64,000 bases of DNA from Henricia sp. BOLD:AAB3569 (Eukaryota; Echinodermata; Asteroidea; Spinulosida; Echinasteridae), in assembly GCA_037783545.1 (NCBI GenBank), contig JBBELK010000386.1, positions 1,550,001 through 1,614,000 on the forward strand, in the 5' to 3' direction. Each line of letters starts with the position of its first letter. Within the stretch, counting starts at the first letter, position 1. A program made the translations under genes and the position numbers. This document shows positions 45,412-58,257 of the stretch, in pieces. The notes below the pieces were generated by a model. The model had not been told where the DNA came from, searched no databases, and saw nothing but the letters and a program-made list of their open reading frames with translations.

Positions 45412-48100
45412 TTAGGTGATCGGAACTAATTCCGATCACCTATTACTATTGTACGATTTCTTTGTCTTTTTTTTTTTTTTTTCTTTTTCCCTTTTCTTTT
45501 TCCACTCAAACGTTTCCAGAGCTTTTCTTCAAAACGGTTCAAGCTATCAACTTGAAACTTTGTAGGAACATCAACCCCAATGTGAAGGTGTGCATACAAG
45601 TGTGACGTCATTGTGACGTCATCGGGTGTCAAATTACAACCCAAAAATGACTAAAATATGCATGTTTTAAAATGCTTCCGTCTGGAAAACCACGTGACCC
45701 ATGATTTTCGTATTTAGCAGGCTTATATATAAGATCATGGCCTACAATTTTCTTCGTGTGGGCATTTTCATCTGACCCTTCCTTCTGGGGTCAATTTGAG
45801 GTCAAATTTCAACGAAAACGAAAATCTCAATTTTTGCACTTATTGAGCAACAATGCCCATCAAACCAAGCTGAATCTTTAAGTAACTAAGTACAGGCATA
45901 TGTCCTATGGCAGACTTTCACCAGCGTGTATAATATTATGATGGCATCAAGCGTGACGTCATCGTGACGTCATCAAGTATCAAATTACACCCCCCAAAAA
46001 ACTAAAATATGCATATTTTAAAATGCTTCCGTCTTGAAAACCACGTGACCCAGGATCTTCGTATTTGGCAGGTTTATAGATGACATTCTGTGCTACAATG
46101 TTCTTTGTGTAGGCATTTTCATCTGACCCTTCCTTCTGGGGTCAATTGGAGGTCAAAGTTCAACGAAACTGAGAATCTCAGTTTTTACACTTACCAGCAA
46201 CAATGCCCATCAAACCAAGCTGAATCGTTAGTAAATTAGATACAGACATAGGCCCTACGGCAGACTTTCACCAGAATGTATAGTATCATGATGGCATCAA
46301 GTGTGACGTAATCATGACGTCATCAGGTGTCAAATTACAAAAATTCAAAGGTTATTATTTCCAAAATTCATATATCAAGAACCGTAATAGATACTTGAAC
46401 AATTCTTTCACAACATGATAAGTCTAAATGAACTGAACAAATCATACAATGTCATGACCCCTGTGTGACGCCTACTTCCGGTCCAAACCGGAAGTTGTTC
46501 GAAAATGTGCATTTTTAAAAAGCGTTTTGAATGCAAATAGATTCAAAGTGGTAGTGAATTTGACCATATTTCTACGGAACGAAATGTTTCCACACATGTG
46601 GACTTTTTGACTATACCATTGGTGACGTCATCACATGGACGGTAGTTACGTAATGTGGTGTCAAAATACGCAAATTTGGAGCTGAATTGTTTTAAAATGC
46701 TGTATCTTGAGAACTACAGCAGATATTTGCATGATTCTTTCGCCACATTTAAGAACTTGATGTTTATCAAATTGTTAAACAATTTGTGCACAACATTGTG
46801 ACGTCATGATATCGTCACAGGTGTCAAATTACAAAAATTAAATGGTTATTATTTCAAAAATTCATATCTCAAGAATCGTAATAGATACTTGAAAAATTCT
46901 TTCACAGCATGATAGGTCGCAATGAACTGAACAAATCATACAATGGCATGACCCCTGTGTGACCCAAACCTCCGGTCCAAACCGGAAGAGGTTCGAAAAT
47001 GTACACTTTTTTAGCACTTTGAATGCAAATAGAGCCAAAGTGGTAGGGAATTTGACCATAGTTCTACGGAACGAAATGTTCCCTCACATGTGGACTTTAT
47101 GACTACATATATACCACTGATGACGTCATCACGTGTACGGTGGTTACGTAATGTGGAGAAATTATTTGTTGGGTCCCTTGATAATTAAGCTAACTCAGTC
47201 GTTTGAGGGCGCTATGCCAAGCCTCCACTAATCTGACGATTTGCGCCCATTTATAGTGCTCGACTTCTAATAATAGAACTTGTATCTAGGCGGCCTGTCT
47301 CGGGTCCGAGGTCATAATGTATCTTTTTAAGGAGAATGTCTGGGCCACACGGCCAATGATACACGTACGTACGTGCGCGTGTAGTGAATAAGTCAGACAG
47401 ACGTACAAGACATAATAAGCAGGGCTTGATTTACAACCGAGAAAATTTGACTTTTGAAGATGTAAAACTGCTAGTTTCCGTGGCATCATCGCCAGGAAAG
47501 TTGAATGAACACTTGATAGCACAAGGACATTTACTTTTGGTGACTTAGCTGTTGTATCTTGGGTGTAATTATGTACGGCTAGCCTTAGTCGGCGGACCAG
47601 AGTAAATATGTCTTCTCCCCGAAAACTGTGAATGTGACATGCTGGAAATCGTTGCTGTGTTGGAAATAAAATGGACATGGTGGACCGCAACTCAAGTTGA
47701 CTGGAGCGTCAGTTTATTCTAGATGCAATTGAACCCCAACTCCCCACACGGCGATATACTACAGTAATATGATCTCAAATGACAACATCTTTAGAACTGT
47801 AATAGATATTGAAAAGATTCTTTCACCACATATACATGTCAAAACTTGTTCTTCAGTAGATACTTGAACAATCTGTGCACACAATAGTAACGTTATGATG
47901 AGATTGACAATTATGACGTCATCAGATACACAATTTTAGCGTTGAATAGTCAGAGTCATGTCTTGAGAATTCCAATACTTTTTCAACATCAAACAACTCA
48001 AGTTTTCAAACAATCTCAAAACTGTGTCGTCATCATCATTTCAATGTTTATGTCACCCGATCACCTTGCGTTTGTAAAAAACACAAACGCGAAGCTCTAG
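45412..48100 (+). mobile_element. Complete HINE copy, 2.69 kb
   Basis: This is the only uninterrupted copy here. It runs TTAGGTGATCGGAACTAATT, T tract, internal units, the GAGGGCGCTATGCCAAGCC spacer, TCACCCGATCACC, the GCGTTTGT/ACAAACGC hairpin, and GAAGCTCTAG at the right end. An ETS-like palindrome lies at 46474-46495 and many TGACGTCA sites are present. No protein; mobilisation by a Helentron Rep/helicase is inferred. Confidence 0.88.
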
Positions 48101-50340
48101 TTTTTTTTTTTTTTTCTTCTTTTTCCACTCAAACGTTTCCAGAGCTTTTCTTCGAAACGGTTCAAGCTATCAACTTGAAACTTGGTAGGAACATCAACCC
48201 CAATGTGAAGGTGTGCATACAAGTGTGACGTCACCGTGACGTCATCGGGTATCAAATTACAACAAAAAAATGACCAAAATATGCATGTTTTAAAATGCTT
48301 CCGTCTAGAAAACCACGTGACTCATGATCTTCGTATTTGGCAGGCTTATATATCAGATCATGGCCAACAATTTTCTTTGTGTGGGCATTTTCATCTGACC
48401 CTTCCTTCTGGGGTCAATCTGAGGTCAAAGTTCAACGAAAACGAAAATCTCAATTTTTGCACTTATTGAGCAACAATGCCCATCAAACCAAGCTGAATCT
48501 TTAAGTAACTAGGTACAGGCATAGGTCCTATGGCAGACTTTCACCAGCGTGTATAATATTATGATGGCATCAAGCGTGACGTCATCGTGACGTCATCAAG
48601 TATCAAATTACACCCTCCAAAAAACCAAAATATGCATATTTTAAAATGCTTCCGTCTTGAAAACCACGTGACCCAGGATCTTCGTATTTGGCAGGGTTAT
48701 AGATGACATTCCGTGCTACAATTTTCTTTGTGTGGGCATTTTCATCTGACCCTTCCTTCTGGGGTCAATTGGAGGTCAAAGTTCAACGAAACTGAGAATC
48801 TCAGTTTTTACACTTACCAGCAACAATGCCTATCAAACCAAGCTGAATCGTTAGTAAATTAGATACAGACATAGGCCCTACGGCAGACTTCCACCAGAAT
48901 GCATAGTATCATGATGGCATCAAGTGTGACGTAATCATGACGTCATCAGGTGTCAAATTACAAAAAATCAAAGGTTATTATTTCAAAAATTCATATCTCA
49001 AGAACCGTAATAGATACTTGAACAATTCTTTCACAACATGATCAGTCTAAATGAACTGAACAAATCATACAATGTCATGACCCCTGTGTGACGCCTACTT
49101 CCGGTCCAAACCGGAAGTTGTTCGAAAATGTGCATTTTTGTAAGCGTTTTGAATGCAAATAGATTCAAAGTGGTAGTGAATTTGACCATATTTCTACGGA
49201 ACGAAATGTTTCCACACATTTGGACTTTTTGACTATACCATTGGTGACGTCATCACATGGACGGTAGTTACGTAATGTGGTGTCAAAATACGCAAATTTG
49301 GAGCTGAATTGTTTTAAAATGCTGTATCTTGAGAACTACAGCAGATATTTGCATGATTCTTTCGCCACATTTAAGAACTTGACGTTTATCAAATTGTTGA
49401 ACAATTTGTGCACAACATTGTGACGTCATGATATCGTCACAGGTGTCAAATTACAAAAATTAAATGGTTATTATTTCAAAAATTCATATCTCAAGAATCG
49501 TAATAGATACTTGAACAATTCTTTCACAGCATGATAGGTCGCAATGAACTGAACAAATCATACTATGGCATGACCCCTGTGTGACCCAAACCTGCGGTCC
49601 AAACCGGAAGAGGTTCGAAAATGTACACTTTTTTAGCACTTTGAATGCAAATAGAGCCAAAGTGGTAGGGAATTTGACCATAGTTATACGGAACGAAATG
49701 TTCCCTCACATGTGGACTTTATGACTACATATATACCACTGATGACGTCATCACGTGCACGGTGGTTACGTAATGTGGAGAAATTATTTGTTGGGTCCCT
49801 TGATAATTAAGCTAACTCAGTCGTTTGAGGGCGCTATACCAAGCCTCCACTAATCTGACGATTTGCGCCCATATATAGTGCTCGACTTCTAATAATAAAA
49901 CTTGTATCTAGGCGCCTGTCTCGGGTCAGAGGTCATTTATGTATATTTTTAAGGAGGATGTCTGGGCTACACGGCCAATGATATACACGTACGTGCGCGA
50001 GTAGTGAATAAGTCAGACAGACGAGACATAATAAGCAGGGCTTGATTTACAACCGAGAAAATTGGACTTTTGAAGATGTAAAACTGCTAGTTTCCGTGGC
50101 ATCATCGCCAGGAAAGTTGAATAAACACTAGATAGCACAAGGACATTTACTTTTGGTGACTTAGCTGTTGTATCTTGGGTGTAATTATGTACGGCTAGCC
50201 TTAGTCGGCGGACCAGAGTAAATATGTCTTCTCCCCGAAAACTGTGAATGTGACATGCTGGAAATCGTTGCTGTGTTGGAAATAAAATAAACATGGTGGA
50301 CCGCAACTCAAGTTGACTGGAGCGTCAGTTTATTCTAGAT
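48101..50340 (+). mobile_element. HINE copy with 5' end at 45351, main body
   Basis: It begins in the T tract right after the CTAG of the inner copy and runs colinear with 45480-47725, up to TATTCTAGATGCA. There the similarity stops and foreign sequence begins. An ETS-like palindrome lies at 49097-49118. Confidence 0.82.
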
Positions 50341-52290
50341 GCACACACAGCGCACAGCCCGCACCAAAATCTTACTATTTTTCATCTCAAAAATTCATCC
50401 ACTTTTACCTGTCCAAATCTAACGAGCAACAGTTCATTAGAAAGCTTAGAGTTTCAGTCATTCACTAACGTACATACAACAGCCGTCGGAGGTATGACCG
50501 ACAGCCCAGGCTTTTATGAATGAACTACTCTCGCCCCGACCAGCTTTTCCCGAAGCGTTGCGATCGCGAGTATTCGGCCCATAAAAATTGCCGCTCGGCT
50601 GGGCGCGCATGCACTTCGGGTGCTTTCCGCGGATCCGAATACTTGTGACGTACATGAAAATGGTTTCCCTGAATAGCTGAAGAGGTACTGTACACGTCAT
50701 TGCGTCTTCGTTATCGGTAGGTGGTCTACAACCGAAGTTACGAAAAAGGGAAAAGTAAACTCAATTTCTTGAGGTGAAATCTTCATTTTGAAAGGTAGGA
50801 GGTTTCACTGAATGAATTTTACATGTCTTAACAATTATTTGTGCGAGTTTGGAATGTTAAATGTGTTTATTTTTTTACGGAGAGCGTATTTTCTATACCC
50901 TTTCAAAAGCTCTTTTGATAGAAACGAACGCCACGCTGTAGGTGTGTGTGTTGGCCTATTGAATGGGGCACTCGCCCGTGAAAGCACGGCGTGATGCATG
51001 GCGTGACCCCGGTCGTTGGAATCTGGTTGTGTCAACCACTAAGTCGTAAAATCATGCTGTTTTGGTAATTTTATAACAAAATACACATCTCACATATATG
51101 CAGGATATATTTCTAGGGACGTCAGAATTACAATTAGCCGAATTGTTTAGGCCTCCTGTCCGTTAAATTTTGAAAGGAAGGTATAACCCTCCCCATATTT
51201 AAAAAAAATGGTACAATCGTAGTTCGTACATAGGATGCACAATGCCTTTTTTTGGGCGATACCATTATTACTAGAGGTGTGTTTTTTGCGCATTCCTGGA
51301 GTTGCAGATCTAAGTAATCAAAATTCAAATTGAATTTGTTTTTTTGGTTGTCGAATTGATGTTTTATTTTGTTCACTATATCAGCTGTAAATACAATTAA
51401 AACAATAAATACAAACCAAACTTTAAGTATTAAAGAGAATAGGCCTACAACTTACAAGTTTTTAAAAGTTATACTCATAGCCGCCCTAATTGTTTCAGTC
51501 AGGTCATTAAAAAAAGAAAAGGAAAAAAAAAGGAGAAAGTTAACTAAATCTTAAGTGAGGGCATGGTATAATAAACTATCCTGTTGTCTCTACTTAATAA
51601 ACTATCCTGTTGTCTCTACTTCCAGTATCAAGATTAAAGACTATGGCCGAGCCAGAAGAAAACCAGGAAAACCCTCCACCTGGAGTATCACACTAGCATC
51701 CGCATCCTCCACTTCTTTAAATTGACTTTTGACCTTGAAGATGAGTAATACAATACCTCAAATAATGTTACTGGCCTTTATTTATCACTTGTTCAGCTAT
51801 ATCATTGCCAGTAACTGTTATTTCATCTGAAGTTTGTGGAGACGTCAAATTATATTGTTTTCTTTGGAGAAAATGTGCTTGTTTCCATGGCAACCATTAA
51901 TTTTATTAAAATAAAATGCTTGTTTCCATGGCAACCATTCATTTTATTAAAATAATTTATACTTTTTCTGAAAGACCATACCACATTACCCTTATGCAGA
52001 AAGTTTTATGAGAATACTTCAATTATAGCAGAGGTTATACTGATTTATGTTACTAAAATCATTCAAATTATGTCGTTTTGGGGCCATTGTGGGGTATACG
52101 CAGTGAATGTATGGTCGGGCTTCATCGAATGATAGATATTTTAATACATATAACAGGATATCTCAAAAAGTACTTGTCCGATTTTCTTCATTTAAAGAGC
52201 ATTGTATTTCTGTCATCAAGAACTTTCATTTGATATATAGTTTGGGTGTTTGGGGCAAGGAATAAATTTTGGCCTGAAAACCTAGTAGTA
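50341..52290 (+). other. Foreign segment in a HINE: possible captured gene 5' end
   Basis: It replaces about 200 bp of the HINE. The first 400 bp are CpG-rich (near 50540-50640) like a promoter. Near 51621 an acceptor CTCTACTTCCAG is followed by a small frame, MAEPEENQENPPPGVSH and stop, starting at about 51643 in good context. Two small tandem duplications lie near 51561-51620 and 51877-51950. Host-gene capture is inference; no homology was tested. Confidence 0.4.
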
Positions 52291-52464
52291 CAATTTTAGC
52301 GTTGAATAGTCAGAGTCATTATGTCTTGAGAATTCCAATACTTTTTTCAACAACAAACAACTCAAGTTTTCAAACAATCTCAAAACTGTGTCGTCATCAT
52401 CATTTCAATGTTTATGTCACCCGATCACCTTGCGTTTGTAAAAAACACAAACGCGAAGCTCTAG
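52291..52464 (+). mobile_element. HINE copy (5' end at 45351), 3' terminus
   Basis: It resumes at TACAATTTTAGCGTTGAATA and ends CCCGATCACC, hairpin, GAAGCTCTAG. The T tract of the next outer copy follows. Confidence 0.82.
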
Positions 52465-54662
52465 TTTTTTTTTTTTCTTTTTCTTTTTCTTTTTCCACTC
52501 AAACGTTTCCAGAGCTTTTCTTCAAAACGGTTCAAGCTATCAACTTGAAACTTTGTAGGAACATCAACCCCAATGTGAAGGTGTGCATACAAGGGTGACG
52601 TCATTGTGACGTCATTGGGTATCAAATTACAACCCAAAAATGACTAAAATATGCATGTTTTAAAATGCTTCCGTCTGGAAAACCACGTGACCCATGATTT
52701 TCGTATTTAGCAGGCTTATAGATAAGATCATGGCCTACGATTTTCTTCGTGTGGGCATTTTCATCTGACCCTTCCTTCTGGGGTCAATCTGAGGTCAAAG
52801 TTCAACGAAAACGAAAATCGCAATTTTTGCACTTATTGAGCAACAATGCCCATCAAACCAAGCTGAATCTTTAAGTAACTAAGTACAGGCATAGGTCCTA
52901 TGGCAGACTTTCACCAGCGTGTATAATATTATGATGGCATCAAGCGTGACGTCATCGTGACGTCATCAAGTATCAAATTACACCCCCCAAAAAAACAAAA
53001 TATGCATATTTTAAAATGCTTCCGTCTTGAAAACCACGTGACCCAGGATCTTCGTATTTGGCAGGTTTACAGATGACATTCTGTGCTACAATTTTCTTTG
53101 TGTGGGCATTTTCATCTGACCCTTCCTTCTGGGGTCAATTGGAGGTCAAAGTTCAACGAAACTGAGAATCTCAGTTTTTACACTTACCAGCAACAATGCC
53201 TATCAAACCAAGCTGAATCGTTAGTAAATTAGATACAGACATAGGCCCTACGGCAGACTTTCACCAGAATGTATAGTATCACGATGGCATCAAGTGTGAC
53301 GTAATCATGACGTCATCAGGTGTCAAATTACAAAAATTCAAAGGTTATTATTTCCAAAATTCATATCTCAAGAACCGTAATAGATACTTGAACAATTCTT
53401 TCACAACATGATAAGTCTAAATGAACTGAACAAATCATACGATGTCATGACCCCTGTGTGACGCCTACTTCCGGTCCAAACCGGAAGTTGTTCGAAAATG
53501 TGCATTTTGTAAGCGTTTTGAATGCAAATAGATTCAAAGTGGTAGTGAATTTGACCATATTTCTACGGAACGAAATGTTTCCACACATGTAGACTTTTTG
53601 ACTATACCATTTGTGACGTCATCACATGGACGGTGGTTACGTAATGTGGCGTCAAAATACGCAAATTTGGAGCTGAATTTTTTTAAAATGCTGTATCTTG
53701 AGAACTACAGCAGATATTTGCATGATTCTTTCGCCACATCTAAGAACTTGATGTTTATCAAATTGTTGAACAATTTGTGCACAACATTGTGACGTCATGA
53801 TATCGTCACAGGTGTCAAATTACAAAAATTCAAAGGTTATTATTTTCAAAATTCATATCTCAAGAACCGTAATAGATACTTGAACAATTATTTCACAACA
53901 TGATAAGTCTAAATGAACTGAACAAATCATACGATGTCATGACCCCTGTGTGACGCCTACTTCCGGTCCAAACCGGAAGTTGTTCGAAAATGTGCAATTT
54001 TTTAGCATTTTGAATGCAAATAGATTCAAAGTGGTAGTGATTTTGACCATATTTCTACGGAACGAAATGTTTCCACACATGTGGACCTTTTGACTATACC
54101 ATTGGTGACGTCATTACATGGACGGTGGTTACGTAATGTGGTGTCAAATCACGCAAATTTGGAGCTGAGATGTTTTAAAATGCTGTATCTTGAGAACTAC
54201 AGCAGATATTTGCATGATTCTTTCGCCACATTTAAGAACTTGATGTTTATCAAATTGTTGAACAATTTGTGCACAAAATTGTGACGTCATGATGTCGTCA
54301 CAGGTGTCACATTACAAGATTTCAAAGGTTATTATTTCAACAATTCATATCTCAAAACGGTGCAAGCTATCAACCCCCAGCTATGGCGGATATGCAGGGA
54401 GGAGATATTAGTTACCGGATTAGTGTATACAGCAGCCGATTTCACGAAACTTTACGCAATTGCGCAAGTCCACTTACGCCATAAGTTATTGCGCAAGTAA
54501 TGGCGTAAGTGGACTTGCGCAATTGCGTAAAGTTTCGTGAAATCGGCTGCTGAACTTCCATTTTTGCCATTCCACAGGTGATAACAACGTCTGAAATTCA
54601 TCACAAAATGTTCATTTAACCCGATCACCTGGCGTTTGTAACAACAAACGTCATACCTCTAG
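52465..54662 (+). mobile_element. Subtype-G HINE copy (5' end at 45285), main body
   Basis: With 45285-45350 it makes about 2264 bp. It is nearly identical to the outer left copy (990-1603 plus 31329-32981), sharing variants such as ACAAGGGTGACGTC, AAAATCGCAA and TAGTATCACGATGG. At 53009/53010 it reads straight through GCATATTTTAAAATGC, the site of the 29.7-kb insertion in the left copy. ETS-like palindromes are at 53467-53488 and 53959-53980. It ends CATACCTCTAG. Confidence 0.87.
54430..54552. mobile_element. Palindromic MITE, copy 3
   Basis: Same arms, loop and position within the HINE as 32749-32871. Confidence 0.85.
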
Positions 54663-55551
54663 TTTTTTTTTTTTTTTTTCTTTTTCCACTCAAACGTTTC
54701 CAGAGGTTTTCTTCAAAACGGTTCAAGCTATCAACTTAAAACTTGGTAGGAACATCAACCCCAATGTGAAGATGTGCATACAAGTGTGACGTCATTGTGA
54801 CGTCATTAGGTATCAAATTACAAACCAAAAATGACCAAAATATGCATGTTTTAAAATGCTTCCGTCTGGAAAACCACGTGACCCATGATCTTCGTATTTG
54901 ACAGGCCTATATATCAGATCATGGCCTACAATTTTCTTCGTGTGGGCATTTTCATCTGACCCTTTCTTCTGGGGTCAATCTGAGGTCAAAGTTCAACGAA
55001 AACGAAAATCTCAATTTTTGCACTTATTGAGCAACAATGCCCATCAAACCAAGCTGAATCTTTAAGAAACTAAGTACAGGCATAGGTCCTATAGCAGACT
55101 TTCACCAGCGTGTTTAATATTATGATGGCATCAAGCGTGACGTCATCGTGACGTCATTAAGTATCAAATTACACCTCCCAAAAAACCAAAATATGCATAT
55201 TTTAAAATGCTTCCATCTCGAAAACCACGTGACCCAGGATCTTCGTATTTGGCAGGTTTATAGATGACATTCTGTGCTACAACTTTCTTTGTGTGGGCAT
55301 TTTCATCTGACCCTTCCTTCTGGGGTCAATTGGAGGTCAAAGTTCAACGAAAACGGAAATCTCAGTTTTTACACTTACCAGTAACAATGCCCATCAAACC
55401 AAGCTGAATCGTTAGTAAATTAGATACAGACATAGGCCCTACGGCAGACTTTCACCAGCATGTATAGTATCATGACGTCATCAGGTGTCAAATTACAAAA
55501 ATTCAAAGGTTATTATTTTCAAAATTCATATCTCAAGAACCGTAATACTGT
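54663..55551 (+). mobile_element. Subtype-G HINE copy (5' end at 45231), first part
   Basis: It starts in the T tract after the previous CTAG and follows the family to CAAGAACCGTAATA, where it is interrupted. The rest is at about 57462-58257. Confidence 0.8.
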
Positions 55552-57461
55552 TCCACAGACGGACTACTTCTGTTATCGTAAACAGAGAGCCCCATATACT
55601 CCACACACAGCGCCCGTGGTTACTGCACATTCCTATGGGCACACACAACTTCCGGCGAGTTCGTGTCAGTGGTACACACTTCAACGCTAAAACGAATCGG
55701 GCTAAATAAGATCGGAACACTTCGGGTAAAGATTTGCGCGTTCTGATTGGCCGGTTGGCTTAGAAACGTCATCATCGGAAAAGAGTATGCTTCCAGCTAG
55801 CCTGGGGTCCATTCGCGTACAAAATCGACCGCGGGTTGCAACTTTTGCGATCAAAAACATTTTTTCTCGTCCATAAAGCGATCCATAATCAACGTGAATC
55901 ACCAAGCGACAAGGTATGTATACAAAAGTAGACATTAAACAATCCTACCATACTGACAAAAAGTCCGTAAGGCCTACCATTTGTCGCAAAAATGTACTTT
56001 TAGGAGGGCATGTTGAGCAGGAATCCGAGACTTCGCTCGCGTGCAATGTCCACACCGACGTACGACCGAGTTCCACGCCGTGTGTAGGGCCGGGACGTAC
56101 GGCGGTGGTGTGCCCACTGCATACGCGATGATCTCGTAATTCCCGTGAAACAAGCAATGATGCAGCGTTAGAAAACCTGCGTTTTACGTCAATCTGTGCA
56201 AAATTGTGTGCCAATTTTGTAACTGATATTGAATTTATTAACATTCAAAGACAATACGTGATATCAGATACACCAATTAAAGATATTTAGTTGTTACTTA
56301 ACAAATGAAGGCAAATAATTTGTTGAGTAATATTATTCTTTGTCAATTATTTTTGCAGCTTTTCTGTGGTCCTCGTCCTGTGACATACCACCAGTGAGCC
56401 TCAAGATGAAAAAGGGTAGTACGAGTCCCTTGATGATGCAGAATCGTCATCCATAGTTGAGCCTCCTGCCCGTAGTAACATCTGTAATTACTATTATTTG
56501 TAAAGATTTAAATATAACCTCTAGGCTCCACATCCGTTTGTTTTGATCAAAACATAAATTATTTATCTCTGAAGAATAATACGTCATTCTCTTCTCTGTT
56601 TTGTATTTAATGTAACTTTGTAAGCAATTTGGAAAGTTGTACAGTTTGTGTGTGGATGCGCTACCTGTCATTCTTTTTTGCTGCCCTCAATCCACACCTC
56701 TCCAAAATAGTATTGGCTTGGTAATTAACACATACAGTGATTGATTATGTCAATTAAATTATTGATGCAAGTCCCAATCTTGACTATAGACAGATTTGAT
56801 TATATCAGTATCTCTTATCAATCTATTTTTCAACATTAATTGGAGAAAAATAAGGTTCCCTTAACAATCAACATTTTTGCATAAATTATGCAAATTATGG
56901 GATTTCAATATAAACTAATTATCTGTAGTTAAGCAGGTTTGATTATTACAATGTCTTGCATCATTTAATTAAAGTAAATACTTTAATTAAATGATGCAAG
57001 ATGCATTGTAATAATCAAACCTGCTTAAGATAAATTTGAGAAAAATGAGTTTTCCCTTGAAAATTTACCGTTTTTGCATAAATTATTAATTTATTATGCA
57101 AATGAGGTATTTAAAATATAAATTAATTATCTGTCCTTGTACATATATTAATAACTGTTGTTTGTACCAACTTTGGGCCATCCAGGATAGAGTTGAGCAA
57201 AGATATATAACCAAAAGTATAAGCCACAGTGACCATTGTCGGTGCCAAATTAGAAATAAAGAAAAACATAGGATAACCTTTGACCTGCCGATGAATTTTT
57301 ACCCTGTTTTCAATTATCCAAACCGACTGTAGCTTCGCAATGCAAAATCCGATTTGAAAAAAATAAACAGATTTCTTCTAGTCAATAACCACTCTTTCAA
57401 TTGACACTGATTTTAAATCGATGTGGGCTTTAAAATAAAAGGGTTGAAACTGCCTAAATTA
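55552..57461 (+). other. Foreign segment in a HINE: possible captured gene 5' end
   Basis: It is inserted between GTAATA and ATAGATACTT, so ATA may be a 3-bp duplication. The first 400 bp are CpG-rich with an inverted CCAAT box (GATTGGCCGG near 55746) and a good donor, AAGCGACAAG before GTATGT, at 55913. An acceptor TTTTTGCAG near 56359 precedes a short ATG frame, MKKGSTSPLMMQNRHP. The TTAA palindrome 56933-57024 lies in it. The capture interpretation is untested. Confidence 0.4.
56933..57024. mobile_element. TTAA-flanked palindromic MITE (family 4)
   Basis: A 92-bp near-perfect palindrome: GCAGGTTTGATTATTACAAT against ATTGTAATAATCAAACCTGC, with a TTTAATTAAA-rich centre. TTAA lies at 56929-56932 and 57025-57028. 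Confidence 0.8.
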
Positions 57462-58257
57462 TAATTATAGATACTTGAACAATTCTTTCACAACATGATA
57501 AGTCTAAATGAACTGAACAAATCATACGATGTCATGACCCCTGTGTGACGCCTACTTCCGGTCCAAACCGAAAGTTCTTCGAAAATGTGCAAATTTTTAG
57601 GATTTTTAATGCAAATAGATTCAAAGTGGTAGTGAATTTGACCATATTTCTACGGAACGAAATGTTTCCACACATGTGGACCTTTTGACTATACCATTGG
57701 TGACATCATGACATGGACGGTGGTTACGTAATGTGGTGTCAAATTACGCAAATTTGGAGCCGAGATGTTTTAAAATGCTGGATCTTGAAAACTACAACAG
57801 ATATTGGTATGATTCCTTCGCCACATTTAAGAACTTGATGTTCAACATATTGTTCAACAATTTGTGCACAAAATTGTGACGTCATGATGTCGTCACAGGT
57901 GTCACATTACAAGATTTCAAAGATTATTATTTCAACAATTCATATCTCAAAACGGTGCAAGCTATCAACCCCCAGCTATGGCGGATATGCAGGGAGGAGA
58001 TATTAGTTACCGGATTAGTGTATACAGCAGCCGATTTCACAAAACTTTACGCAATTGCGCAAGTCCACCTACGCCATAAGTTATTGCGCAAGTAATGGCG
58101 TAAGTGGACTTGCGCAATTGAGTAAAGTTTCGTGAAATCGGCTGCTGAACTTCCATTTTTGCCATTCCACAGGTGATAACAACGTCTGAAATTCATCACA
58201 AAATGTTCATTTACCCCGATCACCTGGCGTTTGTAACAACAAACGTCATACCTCTAG
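57462..58257 (+). mobile_element. Subtype-G HINE copy (5' end at 45231), 3' part
   Basis: It resumes with GATACTTGAACAATTCTTTC and ends ACCTGGCGTTTGTAACAACA, hairpin, CATACCTCTAG at 58257. It is more diverged than the inner copies (mutated ETS palindrome at 57554-57575), as expected for the oldest layer. It carries the palindromic MITE. Confidence 0.82.
58025..58147. mobile_element. Palindromic MITE, copy 4
   Basis: Same site and loop orientation as in the other subtype-G HINE copies, with a few mismatches in the arms. Confidence 0.83.

Noticed and set aside
3117..54284. Recurring 60-67 codon frames in HINE copies (for example MVKFPTTLALFAFKVLKKCT)
   Set aside because: They appear in each copy because the repeat is copied. 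They have no ORF longer than chance, and frame-breaking differences occur between copies.
990..58257. CRISPR-like array from regularly recurring short motifs
   Set aside because: The recurring motifs belong to tandem units of an interspersed element. There are no short uniform repeats with unique spacers, and the DNA is eukaryotic.
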